From contig NZ_VFSV01000015.1 in the NCBI RefSeq assembly GCF_007004065.1, positions 1 through 63,735 of the forward strand: DNA of 63,735 nt, written 5' to 3'. Shown one piece after another: positions 25,907-34,637 of the stretch. The notes beneath the pieces were generated by a model that searched no databases, had not been told where the DNA came from, and saw only the letters and a list, made by a program, of their open reading frames with translations. Positions within the stretch are counted from its first letter, which is position 1; every line of letters begins with the position of its first letter. Source of the DNA: Palleronia caenipelagi (lineage in GTDB: Bacteria; Pseudomonadota; Alphaproteobacteria; Rhodobacterales; Rhodobacteraceae). A program made the position numbers and the translations under genes.

Positions 25907-26529
25907 CGGATGAAGGCCTCCATGTGGAAACGTCCTTGAGCGGCTGCGCGGTCGGGGCCGACTGGGCAAGCGCGCCGGACCAAACATCCATCTCGGCAGG
26001 TGTTGCTCTCGGCGAGATGTGCGCGGCAACGCGCCGTGTCATAGCCGTCAGGTCCCATGGCATTCACGGGGCAGGCGGTCAGGCAGGGGCGGGGACATGG
26101 CGTGCAGGGCGATGGGGTTGGGGCCTCTGGAGAGAGTGTCTCGGTAAAGCCAAGGGCGCCCCGGTAGGAAACGTGCAGCCCTGCCTCCGCATGGACGAGG
26201 AGCTGGACCGGAGACGCAAACGCGGCCCCAGTGCGCAGCGCCCAGCCTATAAAGGGCCGGGCGGGAGTGCCGAAAGGATAGAGTGCGGTCGCGCCCAACT
26301 CGTCCGCGACGTCATCCAGGACCCGCTGCGACCAACGGTCCAGCGGGTCGGATACGCCGTCTGAAGCTTCGGGTGACGCGGAAAAGACGTCCCAGAACCC
26401 GGGCTCTTCAGGCCCCACAAGGACCAGGCTGCCCAGCCCGGGCAACTCGTCAGCGCTGGTGACAGTGCATGTGCCGAGGGGTCGGAGCCCATGGGGCGCC
26501 AACGCCTCTGTCACATTGGGCGCTGTCAC
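25903..26529 (-). CDS. Short Fe-S (4Fe-4S ferredoxin-like) protein
   Basis: 208 residues from GTG 26529, which overlaps the argB stop (GTGA). The N-terminal part ([18 protein letters not shown]) has no recognisable motif. The C-terminal third is Cys-rich: [13 protein letters not shown], then further Cys in ARCRAHL, NTCRDGC and RRACP, resembling the paired [4Fe-4S] region of QueG-type epoxyqueuosine reductases. The protein is roughly half QueG length and lacks its cobalamin domain, so epoxyqueuosine reduction is unlikely. It is probably an electron-transfer or sensing protein. Conservation in the argB-sixA operon is its best clue. Confidence 0.7.
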   Translation of the reverse strand: MTAPNVTEALAPHGLRPLGTCTVTSADELPGLGSLVLVGPEEPGFWDVFSASPEASDGVSDPLDRWSQRVLDDVADELGATALYPFGTPARPFIGWALRTGAAFASPVQLLVHAEAGLHVSYRGALGFTETLSPEAPTPSPCTPCPRPCLTACPVNAMGPDGYDTARCRAHLAESNTCRDGCLVRRACPVGPDRAAAQGRFHMEAFIR

Positions 26530-27401
26530 CTCGGGCCCCGGATCAGCGTGCCGGCACCGGCTTCGGTGTAAAGCTCCAGCAGGCAGGCATTGGGCACCCG
26601 ACCGTCGAGGATGACCGCCGCGCGTACACCACCTTCCATGGCGTCGAGGGCGGTTTCTGTCTTTGGAATCATGCCCCCGGCAATGGTGCCGTCCTGGGTC
26701 AGCTCGCGGATCGCCTCGGGTGTGATCTCCGAAATCACCTCTCCATCGGCGCCCTTCACGCCGGCCACATCGGTCAGGAGCAAGAGCCGGTCGGCTTTCA
26801 GTGCTGCCGCGATGGCACCGGCTGCGGTGTCGCCATTCACGTTGAAGGTCTCGCCATTTCGACCCGTGCCGATGGGCGCGATTACCGGGATGGTCTTGCT
26901 GTCCTTCAGACGCTCCAGAAAGCCCGGATTGCACTCCACCGGCGTGCCGACGAAGCCAAGCGCGGGATCGGTCTGTTCGCAGACCATCAGCCGTGCGTCC
27001 TTGCCCGAGATACCGACCGCCGTACCACCCTCAGCCTGAATTGCCTGCACGATGCGCTTGCCCACGAGACCCGAGAGCACCATCTCGACCACCTCGATGG
27101 TGGCGGCATCGGTGACGCGTTTGCCGTTGACGAACTCGCTCTCCACCCCCTGCGCCTTCAGCGTGGCGTTGATCATCGGGCCGCCCCCATGGACGATGAC
27201 CGGATTCACGCCCACATGACTCATTAACACGATATCGCGGGCAAAACTGCGCATGGCCTCGTCTGAGCCCATGGCATGACCGCCGAGCTTAATCACCACT
27301 GTGGCGTGGTTGTAGCGCTGGAAGAACGGCAGTGCCTGACTGAGCGTGCGCGCGGTCGCTGCAAAAGGGTTATCGAGGGATTGGGGGGCGTGATCCGTCA
27401 T
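26526..27401 (-). CDS. argB: Acetylglutamate kinase
   Basis: 291 residues from ATG 27401. It phosphorylates N-acetylglutamate, the second step of arginine synthesis. The amino-acid kinase fold shows [24 protein letters not shown], the GKRVTD and GMIPKT motifs, and [12 protein letters not shown]. An N-terminal helix ([20 protein letters not shown]) of the kind involved in arginine-sensitive hexamer assembly is present. A longer frame starts 40 codons upstream but lacks homology. It heads the argB / Fe-S / sixA operon. Confidence 0.95.
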   Translation of the reverse strand: MTDHAPQSLDNPFAATARTLSQALPFFQRYNHATVVIKLGGHAMGSDEAMRSFARDIVLMSHVGVNPVIVHGGGPMINATLKAQGVESEFVNGKRVTDAATIEVVEMVLSGLVGKRIVQAIQAEGGTAVGISGKDARLMVCEQTDPALGFVGTPVECNPGFLERLKDSKTIPVIAPIGTGRNGETFNVNGDTAAGAIAAALKADRLLLLTDVAGVKGADGEVISEITPEAIRELTQDGTIAGGMIPKTETALDAMEGGVRAAVILDGRVPNACLLELYTEAGAGTLIRGPR

Positions 27402-27427
27402 GGGGTCCTGGGCCTTGGGATGAAAGA

Positions 27428-27452
27428 CGCGCGAGCCACGGGGCCCGCGCGC
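27428..27452 (-). terminator. Terminator after the pentaheme cytochrome gene
   Basis: GC-rich inverted repeat cgcgcgagcc (27428-27437) with ggcccgcgcg (27443-27452), loop acggg. On the minus strand it ends with GTCTTTC, about 25 bases past the cytochrome stop and upstream of argB. Confidence 0.6.
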
Positions 27453-27474
27453 AACTTTCTTACCCTGCTCAGGA

Positions 27475-29262
27475 TTACTTCGCCAGAGGCTCTTGCGCTG
27501 CGAACCAAGCGGCCACGTCATCCCGCTGCTCTGCCGTCATCTGTGACGCAATGGCGGGCATCGGCGAGAAGCCGTAAATCCGTTCGCCTACGACCCCCTG
27601 GAAAGTATCGAGCCGGTCCCTGAGATACTCCACATTCTGCCCATTGAGACGCGGAATCAGCGGGTTGGCGGTCTCCCCTCCGTGGCAGCCCAGACAGCTC
27701 GGAACATTCGAGTCGGGAATACCGTTCTGTGCAATTGTCGCGCCCCGAGCGATAGCTTCCGCGTCGCCATCCCTGTCGACGCGCACCGGCGTCAGGGTGC
27801 CGAAATAGGCAGCTACGTTGGCGATTTCGTCTTCGCTCAGACGTCGGGCGGTCTGGTTCATCTTGGAACTTGGGCGCAATTCCTCGCGGAACTTCCAGAG
27901 CTGCTGATGCAGGTAGCTTGCTTTGGTCAGGGTCAGGTTCGGCACGTCACCGCCCTCGCTGCCAAGGCCGCTCGACTGGTGGCATTCCTTGCAGATCCGC
28001 TCGACTACTTCGGCCCCGGCGGCAGGATCGGCACTCGCCAGCAAATCTACCACCGGCGGTTTGGCGGCTGGATCCTGTGCGGCCATGTAGGTCGCCACGG
28101 CGGCGCGTTCCTCCATGGTGAGGTTCTGGGCGACATAGGGCATCGCTTTCCAATAGCCGCCCGCGCCCCGGACTTCGGTAGCGAAGACGTGCAACTGGTC
28201 TTCGATATAGCTGGCGCTCTGACCGGCAAGCGACGGTGCGCTGTCATTATGGCACGTCAGACACGCGGGCACCCCTGCAATGAGTTTGCCCTCGGTCGCG
28301 ATCTGCTCGCCCAGCGCCATGTCGCCTTTGCCCTGCATCGGCGAGGGCTGGTCCGGCAGGCTGTCATAATAGTCGCCGAGCGCCTTGCGCTGCCCTTCGG
28401 AGAGATTTGCCGCGACGATCTGCATGATGCCGGATTTCCGGTTGCCCGAAGCATACGCGTCGAGAGCTCGGGTGATCTGGCCCGCTGACAGGGTTGTCAG
28501 GTTCGGAGCACGGCCCTCGGTGGTGCTGCCCGCACCCTCGGCCCCGTGACAGGCTGCGCAGCGCTGAACGAGGTCTCCCTCGATGGCAAAGTCGCGCCAC
28601 TCGGTGGCAGGCGATGCATAGGCGTATTCCTCCTCGGGCCAGCGGATCCCATTCTGCAAGCCGTTATCCTTCGGTGCGCCGGGTGTGCCATAGGCAATCG
28701 CTTCGGCCGCTTCGGCGTTGGACAGATCGCGCGGCTGGAGGAGCGCGACATACTCGTCAGCGGTCATGTCCGGCAGTTGTCTCAGGAAGGCGACCACATT
28801 CCAGATCTCATCGCCGCGTCCCTCGGCGGGCCAGGCGGGCATAGCAGACATGCGTACACCCTCATCTACGATGTAATGCAGCTCGCCGTCGGAGAATTGC
28901 TCCACGACCGATGCGAGGTGCTGGGGCCGCGGACGCATGGCTAGGGCTTGGGGGTTCTGACCCAGACCGGGTCCGCCGTGACACTTCGCGCAGGCATTGG
29001 CGTAATGCTGCGCGCCGAGCAGGACCCGGGACCGGTCGTCCAGATCTTCGGGAACCTCGTCAGGCGCGCGCCGTGCGACCGAGCTTTTGAAGGTCCGGTG
29101 CAGGAGGTGATAGACGATCTTCGGGTCTGGCTTGCGCGCCGACAGATCCATGCCCCCGAACATGGCAAAGGCGAAAACGATCAGCCCGACAACGCTGCCC
29201 GCCGCAACGACGGCAAGACCGCCCGCGAGCAGTGATTTAACAGAATGCCCCCTGAGTTTCAT
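27475..29262 (-). CDS. Membrane-anchored pentaheme cytochrome c
   Basis: 595 residues from ATG 29262, with GGAGGG upstream. One N-terminal membrane helix (about residues 10-36) acts as an uncleaved anchor. Five haem-binding motifs follow: CAKCH (91), CAACH (235), CLTCH (334), CKECH (424) and CLGCH (523). Each lies in its own roughly 100-residue cytochrome c fold. The last three resemble repeated cytochrome c4 halves ([12 protein letters not shown] and similar). It should work in periplasmic electron transfer. No oxidase, dehydrogenase or nitrogen-oxide reductase genes adjoin it, so its partners are unknown. It could be an electron-storage protein or a link to a dehydrogenase such as a PQQ enzyme. 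Confidence 0.88.
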   Translation of the reverse strand: MKLRGHSVKSLLAGGLAVVAAGSVVGLIVFAFAMFGGMDLSARKPDPKIVYHLLHRTFKSSVARRAPDEVPEDLDDRSRVLLGAQHYANACAKCHGGPGLGQNPQALAMRPRPQHLASVVEQFSDGELHYIVDEGVRMSAMPAWPAEGRGDEIWNVVAFLRQLPDMTADEYVALLQPRDLSNAEAAEAIAYGTPGAPKDNGLQNGIRWPEEEYAYASPATEWRDFAIEGDLVQRCAACHGAEGAGSTTEGRAPNLTTLSAGQITRALDAYASGNRKSGIMQIVAANLSEGQRKALGDYYDSLPDQPSPMQGKGDMALGEQIATEGKLIAGVPACLTCHNDSAPSLAGQSASYIEDQLHVFATEVRGAGGYWKAMPYVAQNLTMEERAAVATYMAAQDPAAKPPVVDLLASADPAAGAEVVERICKECHQSSGLGSEGGDVPNLTLTKASYLHQQLWKFREELRPSSKMNQTARRLSEDEIANVAAYFGTLTPVRVDRDGDAEAIARGATIAQNGIPDSNVPSCLGCHGGETANPLIPRLNGQNVEYLRDRLDTFQGVVGERIYGFSPMPAIASQMTAEQRDDVAAWFAAQEPLAK

Positions 29263-29372
29263 CACTCCCTCCAGAGATTTTGCCCCATTTTCAGAGAACT
29301 AGCGCAGAGGTTGAAAAATCAAGGGAATGTCGCGTCATGCGCGACAAGTTGGCATTCCGGGGATGGTCGGCT

Positions 29373-29990
29373 CTAGACTGTGGCGTAGCGCGCCAGCCAG
29401 GTTTCCACGGCTTCGTCGAGCACATGGGATTGCTCGGCGCAGCTGCAGTCCTGCTGCAGGCCGAGGCATAGCCGGGGAAAGATCTGAGCCTTGCAGAGTT
29501 CAGCGAACTGGTGCGCGGCAAGCGTCTTGTCGGTTGCGTGCAATTCGCCACGGGCTTCGGCGAGGTCGATGTAACGGGTTAGCGATCGCTCGATCATGCC
29601 CGGTCCGCTCTCCCAAAAGGCGCGGCCCAACTCAGGAAAGCGGCCGGATTCCGCGATGGCGATGCGAAACACGCTGCGCCCCGTCTCTGACAGGAGGAAA
29701 GACATGATCGCCCGCCCGGCCTCGGTCAGAAAGACCCGCGGTGCCGCGTTAAAATCGAGCGCGCGGATCGCGGCTTCGCCCTGAACACGGCACTCGTTGG
29801 CGGCCACTTCGAGAAATAAGAGGCGCTTGTCAGGGAAATAGCTGTAGAGGGTTGCCTTGGACACGCCTGCGGAGCGCGCGATGGTATCCACGCTGGCACC
29901 TTCGAAGCCGTCGCAGAGGAACACTTTGCGCGCACCCTCGACGACCTGCGCGAATTTGCGGCCCCGCTTGATCGGCGGATTTGAGGTCAG
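29373..29990 (-). CDS. TetR-family regulator with no canonical start codon
   Basis: The DNA-binding domain is clear: GFEGASVDTIARSAGVSKATLYSYFPDK, the TetR helix-turn-helix. The C-terminal ligand domain follows and ends LARYATV. The expected first helix (KRGRKFAQVVEGARKV) is encoded in frame upstream of GTG 29924. Between the in-frame TGA near 30068 and that GTG, no ATG, GTG or TTG occurs. CTG 29990 or ATC 29999 (with GGGGAG 7 bases upstream of the ATC) are the only sensible starts; starting at the GTG would remove helix 1. The end given is the CTG. A perfect palindrome at 30017-30034 is probably its operator. It is divergent from mbfA and may control it. Confidence 0.8.
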   Translation of the reverse strand: MTSNPPIKRGRKFAQVVEGARKVFLCDGFEGASVDTIARSAGVSKATLYSYFPDKRLLFLEVAANECRVQGEAAIRALDFNAAPRVFLTEAGRAIMSFLLSETGRSVFRIAIAESGRFPELGRAFWESGPGMIERSLTRYIDLAEARGELHATDKTLAAHQFAELCKAQIFPRLCLGLQQDCSCAEQSHVLDEAVETWLARYATV

Positions 29991-30016
29991 ATCTGCGATG
30001 TGCGCTCTCCCCGGCA

Positions 30017-30034
30017 GGGACCTGAACAGGTCCC
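30017..30034. promoter_or_regulatory. Perfect palindrome, probable TetR operator
   Basis: GGGACCTGAACAGGTCCC, two 8-base arms around a 2-base centre. It sits between the TetR gene (minus) and mbfA (plus), in the short divergent region where a TetR-family repressor would bind both promoters. No second copy was seen nearby. Confidence 0.65.
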
Positions 30035-30159
30035 GTGGATCGCAATAAGATGGGCGCTGAACGGATATTGATCAAGGTCGCCTCATACGCGCTCTTTGCG
30101 GTTGCCACGCGGCAGGGCCAGATTAGGGTAGAGCTGTCGGTTGTCCGGAGGCGTGCGAG

Positions 30160-31137
30160 ATGGGGCTGAATTTGGGATACAGACGTCAGTTCAAGGATCT
30201 GTCCGAGCAGGAAATCCTCGCCCTCGCGATCTCTTCGGAAGAAGATGACGGACGGATCTATCGCAGCTATGCGGCGCGGTTGCGCGAGGAGTTTCCAGCG
30301 TCTGCTGCAATTTTTGAGGGCATGGCCGCCGAAGAAGACGAGCACCGTCATCGCCTGATCGAGTTGCACCGCGAGCGGTTTGGCGAGACGATTCCGCTGA
30401 TCCGCCGGGAGCACGTGGCGGGCTTCTATGCGCGTCGACCGGTCTGGTTGGTCGAAAACCTCGGATTGGAGCGGATCCGCGATGAAGCCGCGCGGATGGA
30501 GGAAGAGGCAGGTGCGTTTTACCGAAACGCCGCAGCCCACGCGACGGATGCAAAAACGCGGGCATTGCTTGGGGATCTGGCGGCGGCGGAGGCGGGCCAT
30601 GTGACTCTGGCCGAGGATCTGACCGAGGCACATCTCGATGGCGAAACCCGGGATAAGGAGGCCGACGCCGCCCACCGCCAGTTCGTGCTGACCTGGGTGC
30701 AGCCGGGACTGGCGGGGTTGATGGATGGCTCTGTCTCGACCCTTGCGCCGATCTTCGCGGCGGCTTTCGCCACGGGCGACACGTGGCAGACCTTCCTCGT
30801 CGGGCTCGCGGCCAGCGTTGGCGCCGGGATCTCCATGGGCTTCACCGAAGCGGCCTCGGACGATGGGCAGATCTCGGGCCGCGGCTCGCCGGTAAAGCGC
30901 GGCATCGCCACCGGTGTGATGACGACGATCGGTGGCCTCGGGCACGCTTTGCCATACCTGATCCCGGATTTCTGGACGGCAACGATCATCGCCTTCGTGG
31001 TTGTCTTCGTCGAGCTCTGGGCCATCGCGTGGATTCAGAACCGCTACATGCAGACTCCATTCTGGCGCGCGACCCTTCAGGTCGTGATTGGCGGCGGGCT
31101 GGTGCTGGCGGCCGGGATGCTCATCGGATCAGGCTAA
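30160..31137 (+). CDS. mbfA: Membrane-bound ferritin-like iron exporter MbfA
   Basis: 325 residues. Residues 10-165 are a ferritin/rubrerythrin-like domain with paired carboxylate motifs (SSEEDDGRIYRSY, MAAEEDEHRHRL, AARMEEEAGAFY, AAEAGHVTLAE). Residues 175-325 are a VIT1/CCC1-like membrane domain (MDGSVSTLAPIF, GFTEAASDDG and several helices). MbfA exports iron in Agrobacterium and Bradyrhizobium and protects against iron and acid stress there, under Irr control. GGAGG lies 10 bases before the ATG. I saw no Irr box upstream. The adjacent TetR gene and palindrome suggest a different regulator. It converges with, and overlaps by 4 bases, the next gene. Confidence 0.92.
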   Translation: MGLNLGYRRQFKDLSEQEILALAISSEEDDGRIYRSYAARLREEFPASAAIFEGMAAEEDEHRHRLIELHRERFGETIPLIRREHVAGFYARRPVWLVENLGLERIRDEAARMEEEAGAFYRNAAAHATDAKTRALLGDLAAAEAGHVTLAEDLTEAHLDGETRDKEADAAHRQFVLTWVQPGLAGLMDGSVSTLAPIFAAAFATGDTWQTFLVGLAASVGAGISMGFTEAASDDGQISGRGSPVKRGIATGVMTTIGGLGHALPYLIPDFWTATIIAFVVVFVELWAIAWIQNRYMQTPFWRATLQVVIGGGLVLAAGMLIGSG

Positions 31138-32471
31138 GCCATCGCGCGGAGACGGTCGTGCCGGGCAATTCGGGCGACCATATGGCGGGCTCGTTTGCCA
31201 CGGACGAGGTGCCGCGCAGGCCGAGTGTGACTGCTTGCCTCCAACAACAGGCGCTCTGTCTCGGGCAAAGCCCGTCTAGCCTCCTCTCCAGCTAGCATGC
31301 TTTCGCACCAAAGGTTATTGGCCGAGATCACCTCGTGCTGGTCAAACAGCAGGTTCAGGTAGCGCACAGAGCCTGTAGGTGGCAGAATCCTTGCCGCGGG
31401 GCTGCCGAGAAGATCCTTGGCGGGTAACAGAACTTCGTCAGCGCCAAACATCCGCTGAGCCACCGCATCCGCAAGCAATACTCGGTGCTGGCGCGACACG
31501 ACGAGGCGGCGCATCTCACCGCTGCCTTGGTCGGGCAGAGTGATCTGCAGAGGGCGGAGCGTTCCCCGCTGCCGTTGCCATGCGGTTGGCGCGGTGCTGT
31601 CGGTGATATGGCGCAGACGTTGCAACCCGTTGTCGCGGGTCTGGATCCGATCACCCGGCTGCAGGTCTTCGACCAGACGCCAGCCGTGACATGTCAGGAT
31701 CACCGTTCCCGCGACAAAGCAAGTCGGCACGTAGGTCGTCGCGTATCCGATGTCTTCGAGCGAGGCGAGGGTCAGGTTCGAGAACGTGTTGACTCCGAGA
31801 TTCAAAAAACCGGTCATGATCTCATTGGTGAAGATGTCCTCTTCCCAATGACTGTCCGCCGTCCCCGGACCGCCGTCATTCTCCACTGGCACACCGGTTG
31901 CCGCATTCGGATCGGCGGCATAGGCCGACCCGTAAAGCGCTTGATATTCGAACATCGCATTGGCGCCGGTAAAGCGCGGATCGATCGTGCCCGCGCCGGT
32001 CAGCAGTCCCTTCTCCTGCCAGATTGTCCCGACGCCAACTACGTGCAGCATCTCGTGCAGAATCGTGGCGGCGTAGAGGTCCGCGTCCTCGAAAAAACCA
32101 CCCGGCTCAAATTCTGCGATGTCGAATTGCATCACTCCGAGCCAGGGCAACTCCTCGACTCGATCGCCGTCGGCGGCAAGCGGCGTATAGGGCCCGGCCG
32201 AACCCAGAATGCCGCCCGGCCCATCGATTGCCTGCAGCGACGCATCGATCTCCAGATCATCGATCGAGAGGGTCCGTGGCGATCCGTTGATCAGGAACGT
32301 GGCGTTCACATCGGACAAATCCGACAGGATCACCGAGGACAGAAAATCGGCTGCATCGATGAAGGCCTGCTGATTTGCCTCGGTCCAGCCTGACCCATCG
32401 AAGTTGATCTTGATGTCATACCCCGCCGTGCCATCAGCGGACCCACTCAGATACTCGGTCAGAACGGCCAT
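31134..32471 (-). CDS. Secreted leishmanolysin-like metalloprotease fused to a Hint domain
   Basis: 445 residues. The N-terminal 245 residues carry the zinc-protease motif HEMLH (139-143), then GVGTIW, with a third likely zinc ligand in DSHWEEDIFTNEIMTG (His208). This is the leishmanolysin (M8) pattern. From Cys251 (TCFVAGTVILT) begins a Hint_2-type hedgehog/intein domain with GDRIQTRDNG, SRQHRVLL and LLFDQHEVISANNLW. Hint domains can cleave their own peptide bond at the N-terminal Cys, which would release the protease. No Sec signal is visible; export by a type I system is possible but its genes are absent here. Confidence 0.8.
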   Translation of the reverse strand: MAVLTEYLSGSADGTAGYDIKINFDGSGWTEANQQAFIDAADFLSSVILSDLSDVNATFLINGSPRTLSIDDLEIDASLQAIDGPGGILGSAGPYTPLAADGDRVEELPWLGVMQFDIAEFEPGGFFEDADLYAATILHEMLHVVGVGTIWQEKGLLTGAGTIDPRFTGANAMFEYQALYGSAYAADPNAATGVPVENDGGPGTADSHWEEDIFTNEIMTGFLNLGVNTFSNLTLASLEDIGYATTYVPTCFVAGTVILTCHGWRLVEDLQPGDRIQTRDNGLQRLRHITDSTAPTAWQRQRGTLRPLQITLPDQGSGEMRRLVVSRQHRVLLADAVAQRMFGADEVLLPAKDLLGSPAARILPPTGSVRYLNLLFDQHEVISANNLWCESMLAGEEARRALPETERLLLEASSHTRPARHLVRGKRARHMVARIARHDRLRAMA

Positions 32472-32662
32472 GGTGTCCCTTTTTTACGCATCACTCTCAG
32501 GCCACCGGAGGTACCATGGCATCAGAGCAATAAATCTTGGGTGGAAAAGGCTTTACTTGTTACCTACCCATCGGTGTAGCGGTAGGCCAGCCACAAATTT
32601 TCCCACCAGTTGACGCAGGGTAGAAAAACACGTCACAACGGCGTGCAGAAAAGAGGTGGCTG

Positions 32663-33496
32663 ATGGAAACCAGATCCGAAAATATCTGCTTTGGCGGCGT
32701 GCAAGGGGTCTACACCCACAGCTCGGAGACCTGTGCCAGCGATATGACGTTCGGCCTTTTTCTTCCGGAGGAAGCCAAAACTGGCCCGGTTCCGGTGCTC
32801 TGGTTCCTTTCGGGCCTTACCTGCACACATGAGAACGCCATGACCAAGGCCGGCGCTCAGGCCATCGCTGCCGAGACCGGAGTGGCGCTGATTTTTCCTG
32901 ACACCTCTCCCCGGGGCGAGGGCGTGGCCGATGACGAGAGCTTCGATATGGGTCAGGGCGCCAGCTACTACGTGAACGCGACCGAGAGCCCCTGGGCGTC
33001 CCATTTCCGCATGTGGGACTACCTCACCGAGGAGTTGCCCGCGCTGGTCGGGGCCGAATTCCCGCTCGACATGGACCGGCAGGCGATCACTGGCCATTCC
33101 ATGGGGGGCCACGGGGCGCTGACCATTGGCATGGCCTTGGGGCGGGATCGGTTTACCTCGATTTCCGCCTTTGCGCCCTTGTGCCGGACCATGGACAGTG
33201 ACTGGGGCACCCGTCAGTTTGGCCTGTATCTCGGCGAGGACCGCGAGAAATGGCGACCTCATGATGCCAGCGAGGTGATGCGGGACAGAGGCTTCGACGG
33301 TCCGGTGCTGGTGGATACGGGGACGGCGGACCAGTTTTGGGACAAACTGAAACCCACGGCCCTCGCCACCGCTATGGCCGATCGTCGCCAGCAGGGCGCC
33401 TTCCGCCTGCAACCCGGCTACGATCACAGCTATTTCTTCATCTCGACCTTCATCGAAGAGCACGTCGCCTTCCATGCCGAGGCGCTCTACGGGTGA
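32663..33496 (+). CDS. fghA: S-formylglutathione hydrolase
   Basis: 277 residues, standard length for the esterase D family. The nucleophile Ser lies in ITGHSMGGHGALT. The catalytic Asp and His are in DTGTADQFWD and YDHSYFF, and the oxyanion region is WFLSGLTCTHENA. It hydrolyses S-formylglutathione to formate and glutathione, the last glutathione-dependent step of formaldehyde detoxification. The usual partner, S-hydroxymethylglutathione dehydrogenase, is not adjacent. The next gene overlaps its stop (GTGA). Confidence 0.93.
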   Translation: METRSENICFGGVQGVYTHSSETCASDMTFGLFLPEEAKTGPVPVLWFLSGLTCTHENAMTKAGAQAIAAETGVALIFPDTSPRGEGVADDESFDMGQGASYYVNATESPWASHFRMWDYLTEELPALVGAEFPLDMDRQAITGHSMGGHGALTIGMALGRDRFTSISAFAPLCRTMDSDWGTRQFGLYLGEDREKWRPHDASEVMRDRGFDGPVLVDTGTADQFWDKLKPTALATAMADRRQQGAFRLQPGYDHSYFFISTFIEEHVAFHAEALYG

Positions 33497-33945
33497 TCTA
33501 TGTCGATGCTGATGCCTGCCCGGTGAAGGACGAGATCGCCACCGTCGCGACCCGCCGCAAGACTCAAGTGACCATGGTTTGCAACGGTGGCCTGCGCCCC
33601 TCGCCTAATCCGCTGATCGAGACGGTTTATGTCCCCGAGGGCCCTGATGTGGCAGACCAGTGGATTGCCGACCGCGCTGGGCCGGGAGACGTCGTCGTCA
33701 CCGATGACATCCCGCTGGCGGCTCGCGCCGTTGAGGGGGGCGCGAAGGTCATCAAGCCCGACGGAGAACTCCTTACCGAGCGCAATGTCGGACAAGCTCT
33801 CGCCACCCGCGATCTGATGACGGACCTCCGCAGCGCTGACCCGTTCCGACAGGGTGGCGGCCGCCCCTTCTCCCGCGCGGATCGCTCCCGCTTCAGCGAT
33901 GCGCTGGAACGGGTCCTCAGAACTCTCCCGGAGGCTCAGATATGA
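33493..33945 (+). CDS. YaiI/YqxD family protein (DUF188)
   Basis: 150 residues from GTG 33493, overlapping the fghA stop (GTGA). The opening VIYVDADACPVKDEIATVA and the central VVTDDIPLAARAVEGGAKV are signatures of the YaiI/YqxD family, which resembles PIN/NYN nucleases in fold. Conserved Asp residues at the N-terminus and in TDD are consistent with metal binding. The function is not known. Its stop overlaps the next start (ATGA), so it is the middle gene of a coupled three-gene unit. Confidence 0.88.
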   Translation: MIYVDADACPVKDEIATVATRRKTQVTMVCNGGLRPSPNPLIETVYVPEGPDVADQWIADRAGPGDVVVTDDIPLAARAVEGGAKVIKPDGELLTERNVGQALATRDLMTDLRSADPFRQGGGRPFSRADRSRFSDALERVLRTLPEAQI

Positions 33946-34565
33946 CACCCGAACTCGTTGTCTTTGACATTGGCATGGTGCTCCTTAATTGGGATCCGGA
34001 CGGTTTTTACGACCGCGCCATTGGCCCCGAGGCCCGGCAGCGCCTCTTTGCCGAAGTCCCCCTCTCCGAGGCCAATGAGAGCATCGACAATGGTGCTCCA
34101 TGGCACGAGACGATTGAGGCCCTCGCCGCCGATCACCCCGAATGGTCCCACGAGATCCTCGCCTGGCGCGATCACTGGCACCTCATGGCGACGCCTCTGA
34201 TCCCCGACAGCGTCCACCTGCTGCGCGAACTGCGCGGACGGGGCATCGCTTGTTGGGCGCTTACCAATTTCGGGCGTGAAACCTTCGATCTGGCCCAAGA
34301 GCTTTATCCGCCGCTGGCCGAATTTGACGGCACGATCGTTTCAGGGCGCCTCAAACTCATGAAGCCGGACCCCGCCATCTACGAAGCCCTCGAAGAGGCG
34401 AGCGGCGTCTCCGGTGACCGCATCCTCTTCACCGACGACCGGGCCGAGAACATCGCCGCCGCCGCCGATCGCGGCTGGCGCACACACCTCTTCACCCATT
34501 CCGCCGGGTTCGCTGCGCGCCTTCAGGCCGAAGGTCTCCTCCCTGCCGACGCGCTCAGACCCTGA
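33942..34565 (+). CDS. HAD-family hydrolase
   Basis: 207 residues. HAD motif I is VVFDIGMVLLNWD; the nucleophile Asp is present, but the usual second Asp (DxD) is not (Gly instead). Motif II is in WALTNFGRET, motif III is the Lys in LKLMKPDPAIYE, and motif IV is LFTDDRAENI. It belongs to subfamily IA with a helical cap, near YihX/haloacid dehalogenase-like phosphatases. The substrate is unknown. ATG overlaps the YaiI stop (ATGA). The missing acid/base Asp makes dehalogenase- or phosphonatase-type chemistry as possible as phosphatase. Confidence 0.85.
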   Translation: MTPELVVFDIGMVLLNWDPDGFYDRAIGPEARQRLFAEVPLSEANESIDNGAPWHETIEALAADHPEWSHEILAWRDHWHLMATPLIPDSVHLLRELRGRGIACWALTNFGRETFDLAQELYPPLAEFDGTIVSGRLKLMKPDPAIYEALEEASGVSGDRILFTDDRAENIAAAADRGWRTHLFTHSAGFAARLQAEGLLPADALRP

Positions 34566-34637
34566 GCGCGTCCGTCCCTTCTCTGTGTTTGGAAAGACCC
34601 AAATTCTAACGCGGAGAGGACGCGGCGCGCCGTCCAA

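Noticed and set aside
30060-30159. Possible FNR or Irr box upstream of mbfA
   Set aside because: The stretch ttgatcaa lacks the 4-base spacer of an FNR site, and no Irr-type interrupted palindrome is present.
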